Assembly (NCBI GenBank): GCA_024449915.1
Contig: JAMZAV010001856.1
Span: forward strand, 217,009-281,008
DNA length: 64,000 bases
Origin: Sweltsa coloradensis
Lineage: Eukaryota; Arthropoda; Insecta; Plecoptera; Chloroperlidae
Direction: 5' to 3'
Below, piece after piece: positions 50,657 through 60,899 of the stretch. The number at the start of each line of letters is the position of its first letter. Positions within the stretch are counted from its first letter, which is position 1. Under the pieces are notes generated by a model, which ran no database searches, was not told where the DNA came from, and saw only the letters and a program-made list of their open reading frames with translations. The position numbers and the translations under genes were made by a program.

Positions 50657-52004
50657 AGGGGCGGATCCATGACCTCTCAAAGAGGGGGGGCGACAAAACC
50701 CTGGGCCACCACAGGGGGGTTGGGGGGACACCCCCCCCCTACTCAGTCCCACAGGGAAAAAAATTGGGCCTTTTTTTTAAAAACGAGTTTTAATGTCTTT
50801 AAAAGGGGTATTTTCAAAAAAATTTTTTAAAACAGGGTTTCCACCCAAAATAGGCCCCGGAGGAAGGGAAACCGAAAAAAAAGGCCCCAAGGGCCCAAAA
50901 ACAAACGGGGGATCCATGGACCCCCAAATTTAAAATTTTTTTTAAATATTAGATTAAAGAAAATCGGGAACATAGTTTTTTCAATTATAAACATCTGATT
51001 TTGCCAAAATTTTTTTGTTATTTTTCCCGGTTGAACGGGGACGCCCAAAAAGGCCTATAGGGCGATTATAGTGAATTTTTTTTTCTTTTAAAACCGGGCC
51101 CGGGTTTCTGTGGCCTAAGCTCTTTATGTTTGGGAAATTTTTTTTTCCCCTTAAAATCTTGCACGGTACGATTTTTTACTTCCCCCGGTACAAATTTGTG
51201 TTTGTACAGGGGGAAAGTAAAAAATCGGGACCGTGGAAATTCCAACCCTATAGAGTTTAAGCCCAAAGGGGTATTGGGGACAAGTAGAAAAAAAAAAATT
51301 AGGGTTCTAACACAAAAATTAAAAGGCGAAAACCTTTTGCGTGTATACGTAAAAAATTCACTATAAACGTCCCATAAATTTGGGGGTACCGCTTTAACCC
51401 AAAAAAAAATCAAAAAAGTTTTTGGGAATGTCAGATGATTTAAATTGATAAACAAAGTCCCAGTTTCGTTTAAACTTTTATTAAGGAAAATTTTAATTGG
51501 GGATATTGGGTCCCCCTTTAAGGGCCCTTTTTAAACGCTATCCCCTCGTGGGGTTTCTTACCCTCACGTTTTTCAAAATCTGTTGATTTAATGTTATAAG
51601 GAGAGAGTAGTTAAGACTTTTAAAAATTTTCCCCCCCTGAAAAAAAAAGCCGATGTTTGTTTTTTTGACTGCTCGCGCTCTATTTTCAAATGGCTAGTCT
51701 GATCGTGCCGAAATTTTCATGAGAAATTTTAAAAACCCATTTAAATTATTTGATGTTTTCGAAATTTTTGGGGAAAAACCAAAGAAATTTAAAAATCGTT
51801 TTAAAATGTGAGGGAAATTGGGCTAAAAGGCAATTTAAAAATTTAAAAAAAAAATTAAACGCAATTTTTTTTTTTGGGGGGGGCTGTGTCTAAAAAAAAT
51901 TTTTTTAAAATTTAAAAAAAAATTAGCCCTTTTTAAAGGGTCAAGGGGGATGGGGGGAATCCCCCTAAAACCAAACCCCCCCCCCCCTTAGTCCGCCCCT
52001 GTCT
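50657..52004. mobile_element. hAT-like element in degraded sequence
   Basis: The left end CAGGGGCGGATCCATG and right end AGTCCGCCCCTG are inverted (CAGGGGCGGA). The flanks TTCTCCCC and TCTCCCTT agree over TCTCCC, an imperfect 8 bp duplication given base quality. G-rich then C-rich subterminal sequence is mirrored. No transposase is readable. Confidence 0.65.
51167..51228. repeat. Long near-perfect hairpin
   Basis: GATTTTTTACTTCCCCC and GGTACAAA are followed by a very short spacer and the inverse TTTGTAC, GGGGG and AAGTAAAAAATC, a stem of about 25 bp. It lies in degraded sequence, so a base-calling or chimera origin is possible. Confidence 0.75.
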
Positions 52005-52585
52005 CCCTTCTTGGGCGTGCGAAGGCCCTTTTTTGTCAAATTTTAATTTAGAAAATGTTCAATTTTGCCCATGCCCAAAACAAAATACCCAAAATATTCT
52101 AACAAACTATAAAACCATTCATCCAAAGAAATGATAACTAAAAAAAATTTCTCTTTTTTACCCCGTACATTTTATATATTTTCTCCCACCCTCAAACCCT
52201 TTTTCTAGAGGGGAAATTTGGGGTGGGCAAACCCCAAAACCAGGGGGTGAGTTTTAACCCCCTGGCTTTTTTGGGACCGGCGCCGCTCGCGCCGCGGAAC
52301 CATATTTTTGCACGCCTTGTTTGCATTCCCCATCTCAAGAACCCCAACTTTTTACCTTTCCCCCGAAAGACTACGGCTACACGTTAGAAAACTTCTTTCC
52401 CCCCCCCCTTTTATCCACTTTTTTTTTCCCTTGTGGTTTTATTTTTAACTAACGGTTACGAACCCCTAATCCCCATAAACTTAAAAAAACTAAAAGTTAT
52501 GTATTTTCGAACCTTAAAATTTAACGGGGCCTTTGGGGAAAATATAATCAAAGGGAAAATATACTTAAAAAAAAATTTTAAAAAT
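52005..52585. other. Low-quality sequence
   Basis: No feature supported. Confidence 0.6.
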
Positions 52586-52589
52586 AAAC

Positions 52590-52686
52590 TATACAAAATC
52601 ATTTATTTTTTTTCAATATTCCCCCCCCCCTTTCGGCGCAATATGACCTGACCCGGGGGCAAATGCCCCAGTTTCCACGTCGTCTA
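52590..52686 (+). mobile_element. LINE-A tail in degraded sequence
   Basis: TTTCGGCGCAATATGACCTG and CCACGTCGTC flank a garbled hairpin loop. Confidence 0.65.
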
Positions 52687-52710
52687 GAACGAATCCAAGT
52701 CTTCCTTTTT

Positions 52711-53098
52711 TTCTGGGCCCGGGTAGGAAATTTTTTTTTGGAACATGGATTGCTAATCGAAATTTTCGATTAAAAAAGAAAAGGGGGAACATTCGCAAAA
52801 AATCAAACTAGAAAGAGGGGGGGGATTTTTATCTCCCCGAAAAAACCCGAGGCGAGCCCCCTTTGCAATCGTCGTTTGGGGACACCCCCCCCACTTGACG
52901 ACCTCCCCGACGACGGGTGCCCGGGACACAACGATCGAGGGCAAAATCTATGACGACCGCGGGCGTAAGAACCCCCCTTTTCCTCCCCCCCCTTTAGGCT
53001 GGTTCTAACCAAACATGGGCCCCTTATCCCCCCTTTCCCCCGGGCTAGAGTGGCACATTATGGCCTTACGGATTTACGCCCTCCTTAATTCATAAATT
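52711..53098 (+). mobile_element. GAC-SINE in degraded sequence
   Basis: CTGGGCCCGGGTAGGAA, GGCGAGCCCC, CAATCGTCG, GACGACCTCCCCGACG, GGCTGGTTCTAACC and GGGCTAGAGTGGCACATT are in order. Confidence 0.78.
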
Positions 53099-53202
53099 AA
53101 AATTGGGGACCCCTCCCCATAACCCCGTATAACTAAGACGAGCTTGCCTCTTTTTCAACCCGCGAAAGGTCTTTTGGGGGCGACGACCTGTCCCATGACC
53201 AA

Positions 53203-53335
53203 AAACCATTTATTCACTAACGATGACAAAGACGAAAGACGAATACGGGCGTAAGAAACCCCCCTTTCCCCTCCCCTATCCCCCAGACCAAAAGTGGCGC
53301 CTTATTAACCCCAAAGGTTGACGCAACCCGGGTAT
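53203..53335 (+). mobile_element. GAC-SINE 3' part in degraded sequence
   Basis: AACGATGACAAAGACG, the C-rich block and AGTGGCGCCTTATTAACC with GGTTGACGC. Confidence 0.65.
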
Positions 53336-53343
53336 ATAAAAAC

Positions 53344-53735
53344 CCCGTCTGGGGGCCCGGGGTAGAATTGGCTTGAGCATGGCCCCTTCTTTAAACGTTT
53401 AAAAAGGGGATTTAAGAGGAAAAAATCCACCTGCCCAAAATCACTTGAAAGAGCGGGTCTTTCTCCCCCAAACTAGAGGCGAGCTCTGGGAAACGTCGTC
53501 GGGGAAATTTCCCCCCTTTCCCTTTAAGACCCCCCCGGGGCGATGACAATGGGCACAACGAAACAATGCAAAGGGCGATGCCGACCGCGGGGCCCTGAGA
53601 AACCCCCCCTTCCTCCACATACCCTAGCTGGTTTGACCAAACAGGGGGCCCCCCCTTCCCCCAAACCCCTTTGGCTATAGTGGGGCCCTTATGACCTTAA
53701 AAGGTTTTTCGTTTTCCTTAATCCCCCCCCCAAAC
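53344..53735 (+). mobile_element. GAC-SINE in degraded sequence
   Basis: CCCCGTCTGGGGGCCCGGGG, AACTAGAGGCGAGCTCTGG, CGTCGTCGGGG and GCTGGTTTGACCA are present. A LINE-A tail follows. Confidence 0.8.
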
Positions 53736-53769
53736 AAAATCCTTCTATAAAAAATTTGAAAAAAATTAA

Positions 53770-53872
53770 ACCCTCAAACCACCGAAATTTAATTTTTTTT
53801 AGATTTAAAAATCTTTTCGGCGCAATATGACCTAACCCGGGCGGGAAAGCGCCCTTTGTTTCTCAACGTGCC
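53770..53872 (+). mobile_element. LINE-A tail in degraded sequence
   Basis: TTCGGCGCAATATGACCTAA, GAAAGCGCCC and TTTCTCAACGTG. Confidence 0.7.
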
Positions 53873-54242
53873 CTAGGGACTATAATTTTTATCTCCCCCT
53901 ATATGTAGAGTGGTGGATTATGACCAAAAGGGGGGGGGGGGACGCGCCCCCAAATCTTAAAAAAACAAAAAAAAATAGTGTTATTGGCCCAAAAGGCAAA
54001 TTTTTGGGCTTCTAAACTTTTCGGCGGGGGGAAAGGGCAAAGTTTTTCTTGCAAACAAACCCTCTATTACATATTTTACCCCCCCACTAGAGGGGGAAAC
54101 TCTGGCTGTTGAAATGAACAGGGGTTTAATAGGGGGAGGGTTTAAATTTGTCCACCCGTCACTGCTAATGAGGGGGAATTTAACAAACCCCTGACAAACT
54201 TTCTACTCAGTTGATGAGCCCCTTTAAACCAAAAAAACCCCC

Positions 54243-54640
54243 TTCCCCCTCTGGGGGCCCGGGGGGGAATTGGCCCAGAGCATGGCTCCCCCCTTTTATT
54301 AAAAGGCGATTCAAGAGAAAAAGTCCACCTCGCAAAAATTTTTCTTTGAAAAAGGCGGAGTATCTTTTTCCCTAAAAAATAGAGGCGAGCTTGGCAATCG
54401 TCGTCGGGGCCCCCTTTCCCCTTTTTCCCCCCTTGGGCGACCCCCCGGCGGGCGTGACAATGACACAACCCAACGGGTTTACAAAGAAAGATGACGACTG
54501 CGACGTGAAAACCCCCCTTTCCCCCCCTTTCCCGTGGCCGGTGTAAACCAGCATGGGCCCCCCCCCCCCCCCCCCCCCTTTAGGCTAGAGTGGCGCATTA
54601 AGACCTTCCCGGTTTTTCGCGCCTTTTACAAAATAAAAAC
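54243..54640 (+). mobile_element. GAC-SINE in degraded sequence
   Basis: GGCCCAGAGCATGGCTCC, AAGGCGATTCAAGAGAAAAA, GTCCACCTCGCAAA and GGCTAGAGTGGCGCATTA. The order is complete. Confidence 0.85.
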
Positions 54641-54659
54641 ACATAATTTTTCTAAAAAA

Positions 54660-54775
54660 ACCTAAGAAAAACCCAAAATGTAAAAAACCCCAAATTTATT
54701 TACATCCAATTTATCACAGGGCGGCGCAATATGGCCTAAAAACCGGTTGAAGCACCCTATTTTTTTCCAAATTTT
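54660..54775 (+). mobile_element. LINE-A tail in degraded sequence
   Basis: TTTATCACAGGGCGGCGCAA, GGCCTAAAAACCGGTTGAAG and CACCC. Confidence 0.75.
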
Positions 54776-55348
54776 GTTTCATTTGCTTTGTCTCTGTTTG
54801 AACCTCTATTCCCGTAACTTCACGGGTTAACTCGTCACGGGAAAACCGGGGGAAGGGGGAAAAAACGTTCCGGTTTGGGTTTGTTTGGTTTAGGTCGAAA
54901 GGTTGATTTTAAAATTTGGGGTTTGGGCGGGGAAAAAGTGAACAAAGATTCCAGTCATTTTTCAAATATTCGAAAAAAGACATAGTGGTGTATTATTTTC
55001 CCAACGGGGGGAAATTTTATTTAAATTGTATCTTTCCCTGAAAACAATAAAACCACGAGACTTTAAGGGGGGGGCCCCTTTCTAAAAGGGGGTTTTTTTT
55101 TGGGCATACTATTGTTATTTTTTTTGAGAAAATTAATAATCTGGTTGTGTTTACGTGTGGCCGAGGCTTATCACCACCTTTTTTTAAAAACAAAAAATTA
55201 AAAAAATAAACCCCGGGCGGGGCTCGGTTTCCACGTAATTTTTTCGCAAAAAATGTTGGGCCCCAAAACCCCCGGGCCCATCACTAACAGTCGATCGATT
55301 TCGTTAGAAAACGCCAGAGTCCACTCTGTTTAGAGTTATGGAAACAGG
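54776..55348. other. Low-quality sequence
   Basis: No feature supported. Confidence 0.55.
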
Positions 55349-55944
55349 GTCCCGGGCCCGGGGTAGATTTTTTGGGCCCCCGCATGGCTTGTTTAAACGA
55401 AAAAGGGGGTTCAAGGGGGAAAAAAATTTCCCCCTCGCAAAAACAGCTTATTTGAAGGGTAGTATTTTACTCCCAAAAAAAAGGCCCAGGTGCCGGGGAA
55501 TCGGGGGGGGGCGGGGACCCTTTTCCCCTGCCTTGACGACCCCTGAAAGACGAACGAAAATGACACCCGGAACGATGTTTAGACAGTTACCCCGCGGCGT
55601 GGGGGAAACCCCCCCTTCCCCCCCCCTAACCCCTTTGGTGGTTCCCGACCAGGGAAAGGTCATCCCCTTTAAAGGGTTGAGTGGGGCATTATTACCTAAC
55701 GGTTTTCGCGTCCCTTTAAACCAAATAAACCAAAGAAAGAAAAGTCTTCTTACCCTGATGGTTTTGACCCGCATGGGCCCCTTCCTTTCCCCCAAACCCC
55801 TAAAGGGAAGAGTGGTGCATTTTTACCTAATGGTTTTTAAAGCGTCCTTAATCCCAAAAAAACCCAAAAAAAAGTCCCCTTCCCGGGGAGTTTTGACCTC
55901 CATGGCCCCCCCCGCCCCAAACCCCTATAATCCCCGTCAATAAG
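55349..55944 (+). mobile_element. GAC-SINE plus two extra 3' ends
   Basis: A degraded full copy (CCCGGGCCCGGGGTAG to CCTAACGGTTTTCGCG) is followed by a second 3' end (about 55,740-55,860: TGATGGTTTTGACCCGCATG to CCTTAATCC) and the start of a third, which is cut by the palindrome at 55,945. Matching repeats resume at 57,346 beyond the palindrome. Confidence 0.75.
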
Positions 55945-57345
55945 AAACGTTTTTATTTACGTTTGGAGGAAAAAATTTCGATTTTTGCTGAATTTTTTCA
56001 AGGGGACCTTCCCTTTTTTAATACTTATCAACATACTAAAACTCCCCCACAAACGGAAATGGGCTTCGCCGCCATAAAAAAAGGGAAAAAGGCGGCCCCA
56101 AAGGGGGTTTTTTTTTATCGAAAATTTTCCAAATTGGTTTTAGATAGACAAAATATCTCAATGGCTAAAAAATTCCCTATTTTTAAATTCCCCACAAAAC
56201 CCCGGGGTCCTCTATAGTTTTGGTAGGGGGAAAAAGGTTCCCTCACAAAATCGGGGGTTTTTGTGTTTTCTCAAATTGGAGTACCAGCTTTATTTTTCCC
56301 CCTTTTTCACGCCCAGCATCAAAAAATGCCCGGTAAATCCGTAAAAAATCGATTTAAATACAAAGGACTTTGTACGGGGTTTGTAAAAGCTTTCATTAGT
56401 ATTTAAAAAAATCAGGTGTGCAATCGAATTTTGATTTACCCGAAATTTGGGTTTTTTCCATTTTTTGGCATTTCCTCAAAAATGCCTTTTTTGACCGTCC
56501 ATTATTAAGCACTAAAAAGCATTGGGGGGAAAAATTCTTCCTACGCACATTGAAATGACTCAAATAATGACCCGATTACAACCATAGTTTAAATCCAATA
56601 TGGCTGCTAATTCCTAATATCCACAACATCAAAGTGAATTGTTGTAACAAAAAGAGTTTTAAAAACAGCACGAAAACAGTATTCATATTGTGAATATAGG
56701 AATTAGCAGTCATATTGGATTTAAACTTTGGTTGTAATCGGATCATTATTCAAGTCATTTCAATGTGCGTTAGAAAAAATTTTTTCCCCCAATACTATTT
56801 AGTGCTAATAATGGACAGTAAAAAAGGGCTTTTTTGAGGAAATGCCAACAAGGGTTTTAAAACCCAAATTCCGGGTAAATGCAAAATTCGTTTTCGCAGA
56901 CCGGATTTTTAAATACTAAGGAAGCTTTCATCAACCCGCAAAAAAGTCCTTTTGTATTTAAATCGATTTATTACGGATTTCCCGGGCATTTTTTATGCTG
57001 GGCGTAAAAATTTGGAAATAAGCTGGTATTTCAATGGCAAACATATAAACCACGATTTTGTGACGTAACCTTTGGCCCCTACCAAAACTATAGAAGACAC
57101 CTGTTTTGTAGGGAAATAAAGGGGGAAAATTTTTGCCATTGAAATATTTTGTCTATCTCAAACAAATTTGGAGATATTCGATAACAAACACTTTTGGCCG
57201 CCTTTTTCCAAAATATGGCGGCCGAAGCCCAGTCTGATTGTAGGGAGTTTAGTATGTTGATAAGTATCCTTTAAGGAAGGTCTCTGCAAAAAATTCAGCA
57301 ACATCGCAATTTTTTCCTCCAAAAATTCTTATTTGACAGATTACT
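55945..57345. mobile_element. 1.4 kb palindromic (foldback) element
   Basis: Arm 55,945-56,635 is the reverse complement of arm 56,690-57,345. Matching pairs include ACTTATCAACATACTAAA / TTTAGTATGTTGATAAGT, GCCCAGCAT / ATGCTGGGC, and CAATATGGCTGCTAATTCC with its inverse near 56,700. The centre is about 56,660. The element splits GAC-SINE sequence at CCCCTA|...|CTAGGC, a ~3 bp duplication. The left arm is homopolymer-inflated while the right arm reads normally. No coding region. Confidence 0.9.
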
Positions 57346-57615
57346 AGGCAAGAGTGGTGCATTATGACCTAATGGTTGACGCGTCCTTAATCCAAATTAA
57401 CCAAAGAAAAGTCCCCTTACCCGTGATGGTTTTGACCTGCATGGGCCCCTCCTCCCTACATCCCCTAGGCTACAGTGGTGCATTATGACCTAAGTGGTTT
57501 AAAACGCGCCCCTTAATCCAAATTAACCAAAGAAAAGTCCCCTTACCCGTGATGGTTTTGACCTGCATGGGCCCCTCCTCCCTACATCCCCTAGGCTACA
57601 GTGGTGCATTATGAC
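57346..57615 (+). repeat. Tandem GAC-SINE 3' ends, ~125 bp unit
   Basis: AGTGGTGCATTATGACCTAA, CCTTAATCCAAATTAACC, CCCGTGATGGTTTTGACC and CATCCCCTAGGCTA repeat more than twice. The third unit is cut at ATTATGAC by a hAT element. This variant (TGATGGTTTTGACC) also occurs at 55,740-55,930. Confidence 0.9.
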
Positions 57616-58465
57616 TAGGGCTCGGATTTTTATGTGCTTAAAAACGTCAAAATATGTATTTTATATTTGCTTAAAACATAAAAATGTGCTTTAAAATACA
57701 AAAATATTGCTTAAAAATAGAAAATAAAGTGCTCAAAAAATATTGTTTACGTACTATCAGTCTTCCCAGCAAAATATGAGCATAAATTAATCAAATCATG
57801 TCAGGTGCAATATAATCCAGAAAAAAAAAAATACTTTGGCACTAAAACAATTTATTGTTGCTGAACAAAGTGTAGCATTTTGTAACATTGTCACTTTTTA
57901 ATACCCCCTTGGGACTAACTTGTGTCTTATATCCCCCGTTGCAGTGTACCACAATCCACATTTCCAAATGCTCAAATTCAATTGAGTGTCGGTTTTTGGC
58001 GAGCACATTTTTGTATTGCGAAAAACTTTGCTCTACGTTACAGAATGTAACGGGTGCAAACTTAAAATTCCAATATCGGACAACGAAAACTCTTCCTCGT
58101 TGGGGCTAGCTGTCCATCACCTTTTAGAATAGCACTTATTTGAACAAGTTTTTTGTACCCAATATTTTTAGACAGCACCGAGTTTAATTGATGCAATTTT
58201 GAAAATGGTTTGGAAAGTAAATTAACAGTCTGTTCTTGATTTTATTAAAGTAAAGAAAAGTGGAATTTTGTTCAAAAATGTGATTATGGCAAGTATAAGA
58301 GAAATATGTATTTTTTAACCCAAATAAAACCAAATTGCTAAAATATTTGATTAAAAACCCATATATTTGAGATCACAATCGAACAATTCGTGAAGTATTG
58401 ATCATGGGAATAGGTTTAAGGGGAACTTTATAAAGATATTTAAATACATAAGAATCCTAGCCCTA
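57616..58465. mobile_element. hAT element with 8 bp duplication
   Basis: The ends TAGGGCTCGGATTTTTATG and TAGGGCTAGGATTCTTATG (reverse complement) are inverted repeats. ATTATGAC flanks at 57,608-57,615 and 58,466-58,473, splitting a GAC-SINE 3' end whose other half continues CTAACGGTTGACGCGCC. Length is 850 bp, an internally reduced copy. Confidence 0.95.
57890..58115 (-). pseudogene. hAT transposase C-terminal dimerisation region
   Basis: The minus-strand frame reads YWNFKFAPVTFCNVEQSFSQ, then YKNVLAKNRHSIEFEHLEMW and IVVHCN. The VExSFSxYKNxLxxxRHS...ENL pattern is the signature of the hAT dimerisation domain that ends the transposase. The catalytic DDE parts are not present, so the element cannot move by itself. 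It lies inside an element with hAT ends and an 8 bp duplication, which agrees. Confidence 0.85.
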
Positions 58466-58508
58466 ATTATGACCTAACGGTTGACGCGCCCTTAATCCAA
58501 ATAAACCT
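58466..58508 (+). mobile_element. GAC-SINE 3' end, continuation
   Basis: ATTATGACCTAACGGTTGAC, GCGCCC and TTAATCCAAATAAACC complete the unit interrupted at 57,615. Confidence 0.9.
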
Positions 58509-58560
58509 ACATTAATCAGGTGGGGGGGTGAGTATAACCAGTTTCTTGAGCTGTGGACTT

Positions 58561-58846
58561 TCAGTGCTTGCTAGCCAGGCTCAGTACTTCTTCATCGTCT
58601 TCAATGTCTTCTATGACATGCTTTTTTTCTACCAAATCTCTCCATTTCTTTCTATCCCCCAGAGTCTTTCTTCATTATTTGATTGCGATTATTTCCCTCT
58701 TCTTCAACGTTCCTATTTAATTTGGTCCCTCCATCTATCTCTAGGGCGACCAACTCTTCTAACTCCCCCATGTGCGTTCGAATTCTCTGCATGGAATTCT
58801 ATATTGCTTCATTCGTCGTACGTGCCCATACCACCGAAGTCTTACT
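58561..58846 (-). pseudogene. LINE-E (RTE-like) C-terminal coding fragment
   Basis: On the minus strand: RWYGHVRRMKQYRIPCREFE, then after a frameshift in a G run RRVGRPRDRWRDQIK, then after another shift KTLGDRKKWRDLVEKKHVIE to the stop LASKH. RWxGHVxRM and GRPxxRWxDxI are the hallmark end of RTE-like LINE proteins. Two frameshifts make it dead. An (ATTT)n run lies directly upstream (58,850-58,890). Confidence 0.8.
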
Positions 58847-58929
58847 TTTCATATTTATTTTTTATTTATTTATTTATTTATTTATTTAGTAATGTATTGA
58901 ACAAGACAAGATTTTATTTATATCTTACA

Positions 58930-59145
58930 CATTTCTGTTATGTATTAATTCATTATAATTCAAATAAATCATTTTTCTTTTGCTATTTCTATCAACACCT
59001 TCATTTTCTTTCCCTTTATAAACAAAGAAAACAATATAATCTTGAAACAATTAAACCCTTTAAAATTCATTTAAAAAATTTAAAATTTCACATGAAGCGC
59101 ATTATGACCTAACCGGTTGAAGCGCCCTAGTTTCTAACGTCGTCT
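58930..59145 (+). mobile_element. LINE-A 3' UTR and tail
   Basis: ACACATTTCTGTTATG, AACAAAGAAAACAATATAATC, GCGCATTATGACCTAACCGG, TTGAAGCGCC and TAACGTCGTC. Confidence 0.82.
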
Positions 59146-59164
59146 AGGTGGGACTTATGATTTC

Positions 59165-59352
59165 TTTCATATAGGCGAGGAAAGTGATAAAGTGCATCTC
59201 ACAAACATCGGCTTACAATCAGATGTGTACTCCCTGAAACTAGAGGCGAGCTCTGGCATTCGTCGTCGGCTACCTCTCCCCTAAGTCTAGACGACCTCCC
59301 CTATGACGGAGACCATGACAACAAGAATGATGACAAAGACGATGACGATGAC
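59165..59352 (+). mobile_element. GAC-SINE, head truncated
   Basis: GCATCTCACAAACATCGGC, AACTAGAGGCGAGCTCTGGC, CGTCGTCGG and the GATGACAAAGACGATGACG block. Confidence 0.78.
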
Positions 59353-59353
59353 G

Positions 59354-59562
59354 ATCTCTGGGCCCACTTTGCTAATCGTAAAAGGCGATTCAAGGCGAAA
59401 GGTCCACCTCGCAAACATCAGCTAGAAAGAGTCAAGTATATAACCCCCTAAAACTAAAGACAAACTCTGGCAATTGTCGTCGGGGACAACTCCACCTTCC
59501 CTTGAGGACCTCCCGACGACGATGACAATGACGATGACGAACGCAACGTGAGAAACCCACCC
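59354..59562 (+). mobile_element. GAC-SINE, second partial copy
   Basis: TCTCTGGGCCCAC then TTTGCTAATCGTAAAAGGCG starts a new copy directly in the GAC block of the previous one. It ends after AACGTGAGAAACCC. Confidence 0.8.
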
Positions 59563-60045
59563 ACCACTGCCCAAAATTTCCAAGCCGCCCCAACCCACAT
59601 TCGTCCGTCCATCCATAACGGCTGCTCCCGCCTCCCAATGTCTGCCAAGATGTGACAAATCATGATTTCACGTACCAGAACAGATGTTGTTGTTGTTTCA
59701 ATAACATTCCCGTCGGAACACAAGTCCCAAGCCATGGCTATAAGTAAAACTTTTTTTGTTGAAAAAATAATGAGAATATTGTGACAAGAAGTTTTGGCTG
59801 TAGTATAACGAGAACCGAAACGTTTTGAAATTTTGTTCCAAGAACATTTCTATGTTTTTTTTCTCGATTTGGTTATTCGGGAAACACTCCCGTAGGTGTA
59901 ATTGTAATTGAAGGTGTAATTGTTGTAGTAAATAATAACATTTCTATGATCGCAATCGCAAATACCGATTTAAAAGTACATTGTAAAGCCCGAAAAAAGC
60001 CCGTCTCATTCAGTGAAACGCAGGCCCGGGCCCGTGCAGACCTCT
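59563..60045. other. No gene seen; one arm of a distant inverted repeat
   Basis: GATTTGGTTATTCGGGAAAC, then ACTCCCGTAGGTG at about 59,866-59,900, is matched in reverse at 62,049-62,085. No other feature. Confidence 0.5.
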
Positions 60046-60047
60046 AG

Positions 60048-60187
60048 CTTGGGCCCCTCCTTCCCATATCCCCTAGGCTAGAGTGGTGCATTATGACCTA
60101 GCAGTTGACGCGTCCTTAATCCAAACAAACCAAAACAGGCGGTGCAATATGACCTAACCGGTTGAAGCGCCCTAGTTTCTCACGTCC
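60048..60187 (+). mobile_element. GAC-SINE 3' end joined to LINE-A tail
   Basis: TTGGGCCCCTCCTTCCCATA to CCTTAATCCAAACAAACC (60,135). This is followed at once by ACAGGCGGTGCAATATGACC, GGTTGAAGCGCC and TTTCTCACGTC. It is the tightest example of the SINE-tail pairing. Confidence 0.9.
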
Positions 60188-60279
60188 CTCCCTTGAATTC
60201 AATTTCCCCTTTTTTGGAGCTGGCTCAACTCATCATTGCGTTCACACTAGAGCGTTTTGTAATTTTTTACCAAACTAGG

Positions 60280-60890
60280 AAGCTTCGCAAACGCTTTTTC
60301 AGGCGCGTTGCTGGATAAGCGTATGTTTTTTTAAACGAAAAAAATGTAAAATTGCGATTTTTCATGGAGAAACTATTTTTTGATTGCGCTCAAATTTTTC
60401 CACAATTAAATAAAACTCATAAAATTGAGGTGCTGTGAAAATATAATTACAATCTGATAATGCCCTGTAGATGTTACAAGTCAAAGAATTATTTTTTTAA
60501 ACGAAAAAAGCGTAAAATTTCGATTTTTAATAAGAAATTTTTTTTTGAATGCGCTCAAGTTTCACACCAATATATTAATTCATAATTAAAGGTGCTGTGA
60601 AAAAATTATTACAATCGTATTTAAAACATGTGGGTAGTATAGGCCTAAGTCGAAGAATGTTATAAAATTTTTAAAAAATCGTGAAAATTTCAATTTTCAT
60701 AAAAAACTTTTTTGATTCAGCTAAAATTTAACACGAACATATTAATTTAAAAATTAAGTTTTGAAAAAAAACATAACAATCGGAAAAAGCATGAAGGTGT
60801 TATAAGTCGGAACAATTTTTTAAAATCGAAAAAATCGTTAAATTGCGATTTAATAAGAAATAATTTTCAATTGCGCTAAAAAACGTGGCC
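60280..60890. repeat. Tandem ~150-175 bp AT-rich repeats
   Basis: TTTTTTTAAACGAAAAAA, AATTGCGATTTTTCAT, TTGCGCTCAAATTT and GGTGCTGTGAAAA recur about four times with decay. The leading sequence CTTCGCAAACGCTTTTTCAG recurs at 63,832, where another copy begins and runs out of the window. Confidence 0.75.
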
Positions 60891-60899
60891 AGTTCTAAG

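Noticed and set aside
51060..51380. Possible cloning-vector traces (CCTATAGGGCGATTATAGTG, CACTATAAACG, GGGGTACCGC)
   Set aside because: The pieces resemble vector promoter and polylinker words but do not join into a contiguous vector match, and the zone is poor in quality. Not enough to call contamination.
47122..51455. Many frames of 60-130 codons between 46.6 and 56.2 kb
   Set aside because: Homopolymer-inflated sequence produces Lys/Phe/Gly/Pro-rich frames. No domains are seen and base calls are unreliable.
58528..59112. 194-codon plus-strand frame rich in Phe/Ser/Leu
   Set aside because: It is antisense to the RTE-like LINE-E fragment and then runs through the ATTT repeat and LINE-A UTR.
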